Below are positions 8,821 through 17,204 of a DNA stretch of 64,000 nucleotides, piece by piece. The notes under the pieces were generated by a model. It made no database searches and was not told where the DNA came from. It saw only the letters and a program-made list of their open reading frames with translations. Each line of letters begins with the position of its first letter. Positions within the stretch are counted from its first letter, which is position 1. Origin of the DNA: Pseudanabaena galeata CCNP1313 (GTDB lineage: Bacteria; Cyanobacteriota; Cyanobacteriia; Pseudanabaenales; Pseudanabaenaceae); NCBI RefSeq assembly GCF_029910235.1, contig NZ_CP112874.1, positions 4,702,501-4,766,500 of the forward strand, read 5' to 3'. Both the position numbers and the translations under genes were made by a program.

Positions 8821-8895
8821 TTATTTGTTTAACGTGAGTTCGATATAGCCATTTGCGTCGAACTGACGTTCGTTTAAGGGTAAAGGACTGTATGT

Positions 8896-9624
8896 CTATC
8901 TGCTTAATGTCTTGATCTCATGATCGCTCAATAGTCGATAAGCTCCTGATTCGAGCGGAGCTAGGTTGATCGAGCCGATCGCTACACGGTGTAAAGCTAA
9001 AACAGGATGCCCCAACTGCTCAGCAACGCGCCGAATTTGGCGATTACGACCTTCTGACAAAATTATCTGTAATTGAGTACGTGGGGTGGGATATTTATTC
9101 CGTTCAATTTGCAGAATCTTTACAGTTGCGGGGAGAGTGAGTTTGCCATCTAGCATAATTCCTGTTTGCCATTGTTGGATGAGCTGATGGCTGGGGATAT
9201 CCTTGACCCAGACTTCATAGGTTTTGGCGACATGGTGGCGAGGATGCATTAGATAGTTTGCAAAATCTCCATCATTAGTCAAGATCAAAGCCCCACTACT
9301 GTTGTAGTCCAACCTTCCCACTGGATAAACCTGTTGATATTGTGGTGGCAGAAAGTCTAAAACCATCTTTCTCCCTTGGGGATCAGCGCAGGTACTGACT
9401 ACACCTATGGGCTTATTTAGTAATAGATATAAAAACTCTGGGGCTTTAGTTTGGAGTAACTTGCCGTCAACTTCAATGCGATCGCGTTCAGGATCAGCTT
9501 TCGTTCCTAATTCAGTAATAGTTCTTCCATTTACCGCAACTCGTCCTGCCAAAATTATCTGTTCTGCTTCTCTTCGCGAAGCAATACCATGTCTAGACAG
9601 AATTTTTTGAAGGCGATCGCTCAT
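8896..9624 (-). CDS. RsuA/RluB-family 16S/23S rRNA pseudouridine synthase
   Basis: From ATG 9624 the protein is 242 residues: an S4 domain (MSDRLQKILSRHGIASRREAEQII) followed by a pseudouridine synthase domain with GRLDYNSSGALILTNDG, catalytic Asp106, and the C-terminal block SEGRNRQIRRVAEQLGHPV. It isomerises a specific uridine in rRNA. The frame is open 15 codons further upstream, but that stretch lies in a palindrome (9636-9672), and S4 domains of this family begin right at MSxRLQK, so the internal ATG is chosen. Substrate choice between RsuA, RluB and RluE types cannot be made by eye. Confidence 0.9.
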   Translation of the reverse strand: MSDRLQKILSRHGIASRREAEQIILAGRVAVNGRTITELGTKADPERDRIEVDGKLLQTKAPEFLYLLLNKPIGVVSTCADPQGRKMVLDFLPPQYQQVYPVGRLDYNSSGALILTNDGDFANYLMHPRHHVAKTYEVWVKDIPSHQLIQQWQTGIMLDGKLTLPATVKILQIERNKYPTPRTQLQIILSEGRNRQIRRVAEQLGHPVLALHRVAIGSINLAPLESGAYRLLSDHEIKTLSR

Positions 9625-9635
9625 AAACGAATAAT

Positions 9636-9672
9636 AAGATGAAAGGCGGCACATCGTGCCGTCTTTCATCTT
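9636..9672. repeat. Hairpin upstream of the pseudouridine synthase
   Basis: AAGATGAAAGGCGGCAC (9636-9652) pairs with 9656-9672 around ATC, with one G-T type mismatch. Confidence 0.85.
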
Positions 9673-9743
9673 AAGAAAAATGCAAGTACTTATGCGGTTA
9701 ACGCATTAAACTATTGCAATTATTAAATAAAGTTTAAAAATAT

Positions 9744-9757
9744 GTAGTTTCTTATAC
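9744..9757 (+). promoter_or_regulatory. NtcA binding site of the nitrate operon
   Basis: GTA-GTTTCTTA-TAC is a perfect GTAN8TAC NtcA box. It is followed after 22 bp by TAGTGT (9780-9785), a TAN3T -10 element. This spacing is the canonical class II NtcA-activated promoter. Transcription would start near 9792, leaving a leader of about 100 nt before nirA. The inference is activation under nitrogen limitation through NtcA and 2-oxoglutarate. Confidence 0.88.
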
Positions 9758-9779
9758 GAATCGGGATCGAAACGTTAAG

Positions 9780-9785
9780 TAGTGT
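9780..9785 (+). promoter_or_regulatory. -10 element of the nirA promoter
   Basis: TAGTGT fits TAN3T and lies exactly 22 bp after the NtcA box, replacing the need for a -35. Confidence 0.75.
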
Positions 9786-9895
9786 AAATCCTATACAAAG
9801 TCGAAATAGAGCTTGAGAACTGGAAATTTAGGATTTCGCTACATTTAGCGATCGCTAAACCTAGACTTCGCAAGTATGAGCCAAGGATAAATTAC

Positions 9896-11458
9896 ATGGC
9901 AAACAAAATTGAAGCACTTAAAGCAGCGAAAGATGGACTTGCCCTCAAAGCCGAAATTGCTCGCTTTGCCGAAATTGGTTGGGAAGCGATCGACGATGAC
10001 GATTTGCAACATCGGTTGAAATGGCTAGGTGTATTCTTTCGTAAAAGTACTCCTGGTCGCTTTATGGTCAGAATGCGTATCCCCAATGGCTTACTGAATA
10101 GCGATCAGATGCGTGTTTTGGCTTCGGTAATCGAAAAATGTGGTGAGCATGGCGTTGCTGATATCACTACCCGCCAGAACATTCAGATGCGCGGTATTTT
10201 GATCGAAGATGTTCCTGAAATGTTCGATAAGTTCCGATCTGTTGGTCTGACTAGCGTGCAGTCAGCTATGGATAACATCCGTAATATTACAGGTTCCCCT
10301 GTGGCGGGTATTGATGCCAATGAGCTTTACGATACCCGCGAGTTAGCTATCCAAGTTCAAAATTTACTTACTAATAATGGAGAAGGCAATCCTGCCTTTA
10401 CGAACTTACCACGCAAATTTAACATTGCGATCGCGGGTTGTCGTGATAACTCCACCCATGCCGAAATCAATGATTTAGCCTTTGTGCCTGCCTTTAAAGA
10501 CGAATCGCAAGAAACTTTTGGATTTAATGTTTTGGTTGGTGGTTTCTTCTCATCAAAGCGGATTGCTGCTGCTATTCCCTTAGATGTTTGGGTCGCTCCT
10601 GAAGATGTAGTTGCTCTTTGTGAATCTCTGCTGATTGTGTTTCGAGACAATGGATTACGCGAGAATCGCCAAAAATCTCGCTTGATGTATTTAATTGATG
10701 AGTGGGGAATTGAGAAATTCCGCTTTGAAGTTGAGAAGCAAATGGGAAAGCCTTTAGCCGCCGCCGCCGCTAAGGACGAAATTGAATGGGAAAAGCGTGA
10801 CCATATCGGTGTTCACCAGCAAAAACAAACAGGATTAAATTATGTTGGACTGCAAATTCCTGTCGGACGCATGTATGCACCTGATATGTATGAATTTGCT
10901 CGTCTTGCCGAAACTTACGGTAATGGCGATATGCGCCTAACGGTTGAGCAGAATCTTCTGATTACCCATGTTAGTGATGAAAAAGTCACTGCACTTCTGC
11001 AAGAACCACTACTTCAGAAGTTCCCCGTTGCGCCCGATAACCTGATGCGTGGGCTGGTTTCCTGTACGGGTAATCAGTTCTGTCCTGTAGCGATCGTGGA
11101 AACCAAAAATCGTTCTCTTGCCCTCACCAGACAACTCAGTGCTGCATACGACTTACCGAAAGTAGTACGGATTCACTGGAGTGGTTGCCCCAATTCCTGC
11201 GCCCAGCCACAGGTCGCCGACATTGGCTTTACGGGTTGCAAAGCCCGTAAAGATGGCAAGGTGGTTGATGGTGTAGACATCTACATGGGCGGTACGGTAG
11301 GCAAAGATGCTCACCTTGGCACTTGTGTTATGGAAAAGGTTCCCTGTGAGGATCTGTATGAAGTGGTCGGCAAATTGCTTGTCGATCGCTTCGATGCAGT
11401 TCCCAAACAGAATGGGGCAATGATCACTAACTCTGCCGAATTAGTTGCCGTTGGCTAA
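9896..11458 (+). CDS. nirA: Ferredoxin-nitrite reductase
   Basis: 520 residues. It catalyses the six-electron reduction of nitrite to ammonium with reduced ferredoxin. Two ferredoxin-like half domains and two NIR_SIR domains are recognisable. DITTRQNIQMRG is a siroheme-binding block, and the Cys ligands of the 4Fe-4S/siroheme centre are in CTGNQFC (Cys390, Cys396) and GCPNSC (Cys431, Cys435). AAGGATAAATTAC before the ATG gives a Shine-Dalgarno at suitable distance. It is the first gene of the NtcA-controlled operon. Confidence 0.97.
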   Translation: MANKIEALKAAKDGLALKAEIARFAEIGWEAIDDDDLQHRLKWLGVFFRKSTPGRFMVRMRIPNGLLNSDQMRVLASVIEKCGEHGVADITTRQNIQMRGILIEDVPEMFDKFRSVGLTSVQSAMDNIRNITGSPVAGIDANELYDTRELAIQVQNLLTNNGEGNPAFTNLPRKFNIAIAGCRDNSTHAEINDLAFVPAFKDESQETFGFNVLVGGFFSSKRIAAAIPLDVWVAPEDVVALCESLLIVFRDNGLRENRQKSRLMYLIDEWGIEKFRFEVEKQMGKPLAAAAAKDEIEWEKRDHIGVHQQKQTGLNYVGLQIPVGRMYAPDMYEFARLAETYGNGDMRLTVEQNLLITHVSDEKVTALLQEPLLQKFPVAPDNLMRGLVSCTGNQFCPVAIVETKNRSLALTRQLSAAYDLPKVVRIHWSGCPNSCAQPQVADIGFTGCKARKDGKVVDGVDIYMGGTVGKDAHLGTCVMEKVPCEDLYEVVGKLLVDRFDAVPKQNGAMITNSAELVAVG

Positions 11459-11539
11459 ACCAATTCCTTCTAGCATTCTGCTAGAGAGAATCAAATATTT
11501 AAAACATCAAAACAAATCAAACAAACAGGAATTTAAACC

Positions 11540-12877
11540 ATGGGAATGTTCTCTCGCCGTAAATTTTTGACCACTGCTGGACTTTCTACTGTAGGTGCGA
11601 TCGCTCTCAATGCTTGTAGTAGCGGTGAAACCCCTACGGCTACAACCACAACAGACGCTAGCCCCGCCGCTACTTCTACGGCTGCTCCTGTCAATGCTGC
11701 TGATGCTCCTGAAGTTACTAAAGCGAAGCTAGGATTCATCGCTCTTACCGATGCTTCGCCGCTAATCATTGCCCAAGAAAAAGGCTACTTTGCTAAATAC
11801 GGCATGACTGGTGTCGAAGTTCTCAAACAAGCTTCTTGGGGAACGACTCGCGACAATATCGTGCTTGGCTCCGATGCTGGTGGCATTGATGGCGCTCACA
11901 TCTTAACGCCCATGCCTTACCTGATTTCTGAAGGCAAAATTACCAATGGTAAAAAAGTGCCAATGTACATTTTGGCTAGGCTGAATACCAATGGACAGGG
12001 GATCTCAGTTGCCAATAATTTCAAAGATGACAAAATTGCACTGAAGAGTGATGTACTCAAAGAAACTTTTGCCAAGCAGAAAGCCGCAGGGAAAGAACTC
12101 AAATGTGCGATGACTTTCCCTGGAGGAACCCATGACTTGTGGATTCGTTATTGGCTAGCAGCTAATGGCGTTGATCCAGACAAAGATGTTTCTACAATTG
12201 TGGTTCCACCAGCACAAATGGTTGCCAACATGAAGGCTGGTAACATGGAAGCATTCTGTGTGGGTGAGCCTTGGAATGCACGTCTAGTTGCTCAGGACTC
12301 TGGTTACACCGCCCTGATTACAGGTGAACTTTGGAAAGATCACCCTGAAAAAGCGTTCTCTCTCCGTGCAGATTGGGTAGATAAGAATCCTAAGGCAGCG
12401 ATGGCTCTCCTCAAGGCTGTTCTCGAAGCTCAAGTATGGTGTGAAGATCCAGCCAACAAAGAAGAAATGTGTAAAATCGTCGGCGCTGATAAGTGGCTAA
12501 AAGTTCCTGCAATCGAAATTTTGGGTAGACAGCAAGGTAAGGTTGATTATGGTGATGGACGTACTCTTGAAAGCACAGATTTGTCGATGAAGTTCTGGAA
12601 AGATAATGCTTCTTATCCTTTTAAGAGCCATGATCTTTGGTTCCTTACAGAAGATATCCGTTGGGGGTATTTTGAAGCGACTTTAGACTCTAAGGCTTTA
12701 GTCGATAAGGTAAATCGTGAAGATCTTTGGAAAGAGGCTGCCAAGGCGATCGGCAAGGAAGCCGATATTCCTAAGAGTACTTCTCGCGGTATTGAGACTT
12801 TCTTCGATGGTGTGAAGTTTGATCCTGAGAATCCTAAAGCTTATTTGGAAGGACTCAAGATCAAGAAGATGGCATGA
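11540..12877 (+). CDS. nrtA: Nitrate/nitrite ABC transporter substrate-binding lipoprotein
   Basis: 445 residues. The N-terminus FSRRKFLTTAGLSTVGAIAL has a Tat-like SRRKFL motif, followed by a lipobox ending LNAC, so Cys26 is the likely lipidated residue. A Thr/Ala-rich tether precedes the NMT1/NrtA-type binding domain (AKLGFIALTDASPLIIAQEK, GGIDGAHILTPMPYLISEG, WIRYWLAANGVDPDKD, FCVGEPWNARLV). It captures nitrate and nitrite outside the plasma membrane for NrtBCD. It follows nirA by 81 bp. Family length is typical. Confidence 0.96.
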   Translation: MGMFSRRKFLTTAGLSTVGAIALNACSSGETPTATTTTDASPAATSTAAPVNAADAPEVTKAKLGFIALTDASPLIIAQEKGYFAKYGMTGVEVLKQASWGTTRDNIVLGSDAGGIDGAHILTPMPYLISEGKITNGKKVPMYILARLNTNGQGISVANNFKDDKIALKSDVLKETFAKQKAAGKELKCAMTFPGGTHDLWIRYWLAANGVDPDKDVSTIVVPPAQMVANMKAGNMEAFCVGEPWNARLVAQDSGYTALITGELWKDHPEKAFSLRADWVDKNPKAAMALLKAVLEAQVWCEDPANKEEMCKIVGADKWLKVPAIEILGRQQGKVDYGDGRTLESTDLSMKFWKDNASYPFKSHDLWFLTEDIRWGYFEATLDSKALVDKVNREDLWKEAAKAIGKEADIPKSTSRGIETFFDGVKFDPENPKAYLEGLKIKKMA

Positions 12878-12912
12878 ACCATTTAAGGATTAATTTCGGC
12901 GGTCAAAGACTC

Positions 12913-13002
12913 TAAGAGATCCCCCTCAATCCCCCTTGACAAGGGGGAAGAAGAAAATTTAATTTATTCTCCCTTTTTTTAAGCGGGCTGGTGGGGATCT
13001 AA
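12913..13002. repeat. Imperfect inverted repeat between nrtA and nrtB
   Basis: AGATCCCCCTCAATCCCCC near 12916 is mirrored by GGCTGGTGGGGATCT near 12985-13000. An inner CCCCCTTGACAAGGGGG hairpin sits near 12932. It resembles dispersed cyanobacterial MITE-like or REP-like repeats, and lies inside the operon rather than at its end. Confidence 0.75.
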
Positions 13003-13098
13003 TCCTGAAGACACAGACAGCGAGTCGATTAACAAGGGGCTTACGCCTCTTGTCATCATTTCAAATATTCATCTTTAACGTTTTAGGAGACACCCAAA

Positions 13099-14028
13099 AT
13101 GGCGGCAGGAAGCTTAAGTTCTAAATTTACCCCTAACAAGATCGGTGAATGGTTTCAACAACAAGCAAAATATCTTATTCCGCCAGCGATCGCCTTAATA
13201 TTTCTATTAGGTATCTGGCAAATTCTCTGTTCTGGCGCTAAGCCTCCTTTGCCACCACCGACAAAGGTTTGGCAAGAGACACAACCGTATATCTGGCATC
13301 CATTTTTTGATCGCAACTACTTTGATGTCAACGAGAAAGAAAAGATTGATAGCCCTGCACGTCAAGCCCTCAAGGAGAAAGTCACTATTGAGCAAGGCTT
13401 AGGCGTAAAAACTATGACCAGCTTGCGCCGTGTGGCAATTGGCTACACCGCTTCCGCCATAATTGGGATCGCCTTTGGGATTGCGATCGGCACAAATGTT
13501 TTTTTATATCGAGCCTTTGACCCAATTTTCCAAGTTTTACGGACAATCCCCCCCCTTGCATGGCTACCGATCGCCATGTCCGCCTTCCAAGGTGTCAACG
13601 AATCTCTCAAATCGGTCGGTTTAGATGTTACGGAAGCGGCAGCGCTATTCGTGATTTTTGTAACTTCGATTTGGCCGATCTTAATGAATACGGCTGTGGG
13701 TGTACAGCAAGTCCCTCAAGACTATCGCAACGTATCGAGAGTACTTCGTCTTAGTAAGTTTGATTACTTCATTACCATTCTGATGCCATCGGCGGCTCCT
13801 TACATTTTCACAGGGTTGCGTATTGCGGTTGGTCTATCATGGCTAGCGATCGTGGCTGCGGAAATGTTGACAGGTGGTGTAGGTATTGGCTTCTTTATTT
13901 GGGACAGCTACAACAGCCAAAAAAGCAGTGAATTGATTCTTGCCCTATTTTACATTGGTGTAGTTGGCTTCCTATTAGACAAATTGATCTATTACATTAG
14001 CAAGTTTACGGTTCAGTCGGATTCTTAG
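13099..14028 (+). CDS. nrtB: Nitrate ABC transporter permease
   Basis: 309 residues with about six hydrophobic segments, starting with LIPPAIALIFLLGIWQIL. The EAA-loop region VPQDYRNVSRVLRLSKFDYFITILMPSAAPYIFTGLRIAVG is typical of NrtB/SsuC/TauC permeases. It forms the transmembrane channel for nitrate with NrtC and NrtD. TTTAGGAGACACCCAAA before the ATG gives a strong Shine-Dalgarno (AGGAG). Confidence 0.95.
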   Translation: MAAGSLSSKFTPNKIGEWFQQQAKYLIPPAIALIFLLGIWQILCSGAKPPLPPPTKVWQETQPYIWHPFFDRNYFDVNEKEKIDSPARQALKEKVTIEQGLGVKTMTSLRRVAIGYTASAIIGIAFGIAIGTNVFLYRAFDPIFQVLRTIPPLAWLPIAMSAFQGVNESLKSVGLDVTEAAALFVIFVTSIWPILMNTAVGVQQVPQDYRNVSRVLRLSKFDYFITILMPSAAPYIFTGLRIAVGLSWLAIVAAEMLTGGVGIGFFIWDSYNSQKSSELILALFYIGVVGFLLDKLIYYISKFTVQSDS

Positions 14029-14058
14029 CTAATAGCTATTAGCTATTAGCTATTAGCT
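14026..14058. repeat. 7-bp tandem repeat (TAGCTAT/AGCTATT)
   Basis: Four to five copies of a heptamer AGCTATT begin at the nrtB stop codon. They belong to the STRR class of cyanobacterial heptanucleotide repeats. Confidence 0.85.
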
Positions 14059-14113
14059 TTCAAGAATTTTTAACCTAGCTGTTCCAAAAAACTAGCCTTT
14101 ATTTACCTACTAA

Positions 14114-14214
14114 ATAGCCAAAAGCTAAAAGCTAAAAGCTAAAAGCCAAAAGCTAAAAGCTAAAAGCTAAAAGCTAAAAGCTAAAAGCCAAAAGCCAAAA
14201 GCTACCCCCCCCCC
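14114..14214. repeat. 7-bp tandem repeat (GCTAAAA) followed by a C10 run
   Basis: About twelve copies of GCTAAAA with GCCAAAA variants fill 14114-14203, and a run of ten C follows at 14205-14214. The array ends 21 bp before the nrtD ATG. A and G content means it cannot supply a standard Shine-Dalgarno. Confidence 0.9.
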
Positions 14215-14235
14215 TCTAAACTCATCAAATTTCCT

Positions 14236-15072
14236 ATGCAGACACTAGATATTACCGACAACGATCAGAAACACCATCAAGATCCATTTCTAGTTATTGA
14301 TGGTGTTTCCAAAGTCTATCCAACTCCTCGTGGTCCCTATACGGTATTAGAGGATGTCAATCTCACAGTCTATGAAGGTGAGTTTATTTGTGTGATCGGT
14401 CACTCTGGCTGTGGCAAATCTACTCTCCTAAATATGGTCGCAGGGTTTAATCGACCCACTGCTGGCGAAATTTGTTTGCGATCAAAGCCGATCCTGCGCC
14501 CAGGTCCCGATCGCATGGTGGTATTCCAAAACTATTCCCTACTACCTTGGATGACCGCGTTTGAGAATGTCTATCTTGCGGTTAAGCAGGTTTATACAGA
14601 TAAGTCCAAGGAAGAGAAAATCAAGATTGCCAAAAACAGTCTAGAGATGGTGGGCTTGGCAGAAGCAATGCACAAAAAACCGAAGCAACTCTCTGGGGGA
14701 ATGCGTCAGAGAGTCTCGATCGCCCGTGCTTTGTCAATTCGTCCTGAAGTATTGATCCTTGATGAACCCTTCGGAGCCTTAGATGTGATGACTCGTGAAG
14801 AACTTCAAGAAGAATTACTGGCAATCTGGCGCGAACATCGCGTGACAGCCCTAATGATCACTCACGAAATCGATGAAGCATTATTTCTCGCCGATCGCAT
14901 TGTGATGATGAGCAATGGCCCCGCCGCCCACATCGCCGAAATCATAGATGTCCCCTTTGCCCGTCCCCGCGATCGCAAAGCGATCGCCGACGATCCACGC
15001 TATTACACACTCCGTAACTACATTCTTGAATTTTTGTATAACCGTTTTGCCCTAGCTGATGAAGCAGAGTAG
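14236..15072 (+). CDS. nrtD: Nitrate ABC transporter ATP-binding protein (single-domain, NrtD type)
   Basis: 278 residues, the length of NrtD. Walker A is GHSGCGKST (near residue 55), the signature is LSGGMRQRVSIARAL, Walker B is LILDEPFGALD, and the H-loop is MITHEIDEA. It lacks the C-terminal binding-protein domain of NrtC. It energises nitrate import with NrtC. It stands before nrtC here, whereas the well-studied operons of Synechococcus and Synechocystis are ordered nrtC-nrtD. No Shine-Dalgarno is visible before the ATG. Confidence 0.93.
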   Translation: MQTLDITDNDQKHHQDPFLVIDGVSKVYPTPRGPYTVLEDVNLTVYEGEFICVIGHSGCGKSTLLNMVAGFNRPTAGEICLRSKPILRPGPDRMVVFQNYSLLPWMTAFENVYLAVKQVYTDKSKEEKIKIAKNSLEMVGLAEAMHKKPKQLSGGMRQRVSIARALSIRPEVLILDEPFGALDVMTREELQEELLAIWREHRVTALMITHEIDEALFLADRIVMMSNGPAAHIAEIIDVPFARPRDRKAIADDPRYYTLRNYILEFLYNRFALADEAE

Positions 15073-15112
15073 ATCAAGGAAAAAGGAAAAGGGAAAAAGG
15101 AAAAAATTATAA

Positions 15113-15166
15113 TCAATCCCCAATCCCCAATTACCAATTACCAATCCCCAATTACCAATTACCAAA
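15113..15166. repeat. 7-bp tandem repeat (CCAATTA/CCAATCC) between nrtD and nrtC
   Basis: About seven heptamers of CCAATTA and CCAATCC type (STRR). The array ends only 5-6 bp before the nrtC ATG, so it forms the whole translation initiation region. Confidence 0.88.
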
Positions 15167-15171
15167 CCACC

Positions 15172-17190
15172 ATGTCTAAATTTCTAGAAATTGACCATGT
15201 AACTCGTACTTTCAAAACTAATAATGGACAGCCCTATGTGGCGGTGAAAGATGTTTATTTTGAGATGAAGGAAGGTGAATTTGTCTCGATTATTGGACAT
15301 TCTGGTTGTGGTAAATCCACGGTTTTGAATATTTTGTCTGGCTTAGATAGGGCTAGTGCTGGCGGTATTGTTTTGGAAGGTAGGGAAGTCCGTGAACCGG
15401 GTCCCGATCGCATGTTGGTGTTCCAAAACCATTCGCTGTTGCCTTGGCTAACGGTGCGTCAAAATATTGGGCTAGCGGTCAATCGGGTGTTAAGAGATCA
15501 ACCCAAGCAAGAACGCGATCGCATTATCCAAGAACATATTGATCTAGTGGGCTTAAGTCATGCTGCGGATAAATATCCTCGTGAGATTTCAGGTGGAATG
15601 AAGCAGCGGGTGGGAATTGCCCGTGCTTTATCTATTAAACCGAAAATCCTCTTGTTAGATGAGCCTTTTGGGGCTTTGGATGCCTTGACTAGAGGTCGCT
15701 TACAAGAAAAGTTAATGCATATTTGTGATGAAAGCAAAATCTCGGCGGTAATGATTACCCATGATGTGGATGAGGCTCTGCTGCTAAGCGATCGCATTGT
15801 GATGATGACCAATGGTCCAGAAGCAAAAATCGGACAGGTTCTCACTGTTGATTTGCCCCATCCTCGCAAACGAATGGAAGCGGTTAATCATCCTAATTAC
15901 TATCGACTTAGGGGTGAAGTTGTTAATTTCCTCGATCGCCAGAAGCAAATCAAGCTAGAAAAGGCGAAGATGAAGAATAAAGCGGCGATTAGTCTTGGTA
16001 GTATCGAGAAAACTAATCTTACGATTGGCTATATTCCTCTCACCGATTGCGCTCCCTTTGTAATTGCTCAAGAGAAAGGATTATTTGCTAAATATGGTCT
16101 AGACGTTACATTGTCAAAAGAAAATAGCTGGAACGATCTAGCAGAAGGAATTCGCGAAGGTCGTCTGGATGCGGCTCAAATGGTTACAGGAATGCCACTG
16201 GCGATTAGCCTAGGTATGGGTAATAAGATTCCTGTGCCTGTAGTTACTTCTTTAACCTTGAGTCGTAATGGCAATGCAATCACCCTTAGCAATAGACTCC
16301 ATGATGAGGATGTGCACGATCTCGCTTCCCTAAAAGCCTATATTGATCGATTTTCAGATGCGTACAACCCTGCCATAGGCATGGTACACCATGCTTCAAT
16401 GCATAACCTGTTGTTGCGGCATTGGCTGTCTAGTGGGGGCATTCAACCCGATCAGGATGTAGATGTCATCGTGATTCCACCGCCACAGATGGTTTCTAAC
16501 TTGATGGCAAATAATATCATCGGTTACTGTGTGGGCGAACCTTGGAACGTGCGTGCGGTCAATAGTAATGTCGGCTTTGTGGTGGCGACGGATCTCGATA
16601 TTTGGCGTGGACATCCAGAGAAAGTATTGGGAGTTCGTAAAGATTGGGCTGAACAATATCCTCATACGCATTTGGAGCTAGTCAAGGCTCTATTAGAAGC
16701 ATCACAGTTCTGTGAACCTTTGGAAAATCGTGATGAAGTGGTACTAACTTTGGCTAGCCCCAAATACCTCAACCTTGATCCTGTATATATTCGTCCAGGA
16801 TTTGCAGGTCCCTATCGCATCAATACGATGGAAGCAAAGTATGAGCAAGATTTCTGTCAATTTGGTGTCGGTAATATGCCATCACGGAAGGAGCAGTTAT
16901 GGGTGCTGACGCAAATGGCGCGTTGGGGATTAGTCACCTTCCCAGAGAACCACGCAGAAGTTATTTATAACCTGTTGGCTACGAGTGTCTATCAGCAAGC
17001 TGCGAAGGAGCTAGAGATTCCCATTATCGAAGAAGATAAATCGCCAATTGTTTTAGCCGATGGTTCAGTCTTTGATCCAGCCGATCCGATCGCCGCTTTG
17101 CAATCCATGCCCTACTCACAATTCACGGAAACTAGCTATTTTGACCCCATTAAAGGTTTTGCCTCCAAAAAAGTAGCTGTTCGCCAATAG
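15172..17190 (+). CDS. nrtC: Nitrate ABC transporter ATPase fused to an NrtA-like domain
   Basis: 672 residues. Residues 1-260 are an ABC ATPase (GHSGCGKST, ISGGMKQRVGIARAL, LLLDEPFGALD, MITHDVDEA). A basic linker (KQIKLEKAKMKNKAAI) leads to residues about 285-660, homologous to NrtA (NLTIGYIPLTDCAPFVIAQEK, LRHWLSSGGIQPDQDVDVIV, YCVGEPWNVRAV). The C-terminal domain of NrtC is known to mediate ammonium or nitrate-related inhibition of uptake in Synechococcus elongatus. Because the fusion is unambiguous, the gene assignment does not depend on operon position. Confidence 0.95.
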   Translation: MSKFLEIDHVTRTFKTNNGQPYVAVKDVYFEMKEGEFVSIIGHSGCGKSTVLNILSGLDRASAGGIVLEGREVREPGPDRMLVFQNHSLLPWLTVRQNIGLAVNRVLRDQPKQERDRIIQEHIDLVGLSHAADKYPREISGGMKQRVGIARALSIKPKILLLDEPFGALDALTRGRLQEKLMHICDESKISAVMITHDVDEALLLSDRIVMMTNGPEAKIGQVLTVDLPHPRKRMEAVNHPNYYRLRGEVVNFLDRQKQIKLEKAKMKNKAAISLGSIEKTNLTIGYIPLTDCAPFVIAQEKGLFAKYGLDVTLSKENSWNDLAEGIREGRLDAAQMVTGMPLAISLGMGNKIPVPVVTSLTLSRNGNAITLSNRLHDEDVHDLASLKAYIDRFSDAYNPAIGMVHHASMHNLLLRHWLSSGGIQPDQDVDVIVIPPPQMVSNLMANNIIGYCVGEPWNVRAVNSNVGFVVATDLDIWRGHPEKVLGVRKDWAEQYPHTHLELVKALLEASQFCEPLENRDEVVLTLASPKYLNLDPVYIRPGFAGPYRINTMEAKYEQDFCQFGVGNMPSRKEQLWVLTQMARWGLVTFPENHAEVIYNLLATSVYQQAAKELEIPIIEEDKSPIVLADGSVFDPADPIAALQSMPYSQFTETSYFDPIKGFASKKVAVRQ

Positions 17191-17204
17191 CTCAATAACT
17201 GTCT

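Larger units (their letters stand above)
8180..8895. other. About 700-bp palindrome-rich intergenic region
   Basis: No coding sequence is evident. From 8403 to about 8870 the region is packed with at least five hairpins plus repeated TTGCTATAG motifs (near 8572, 8647 and 8735). It ends with a TTCGATATAGCCATTTGCG segment related to those near 19480 and 20901. The first about 220 bp are AT-rich and would hold the promoter of the RodZ-like gene. Confidence 0.7.

Noticed and set aside
8180-8895. Hidden RNA gene in the long gap
   Set aside because: The hairpins are explained by palindromic elements; no tRNA-like or known ncRNA signature was seen. 6S RNA or a small regulatory RNA cannot be excluded by eye.
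9625-9669. Upstream extension of the pseudouridine synthase to 9669
   Set aside because: The added residues fall in a palindrome and the S4 domain begins at the internal ATG.
14114-14203. GCTAAAA array as a CRISPR or protein-coding repeat
   Set aside because: The unit is 7 bp, contiguous and without spacers; it lies between genes and has no open frame of interest.
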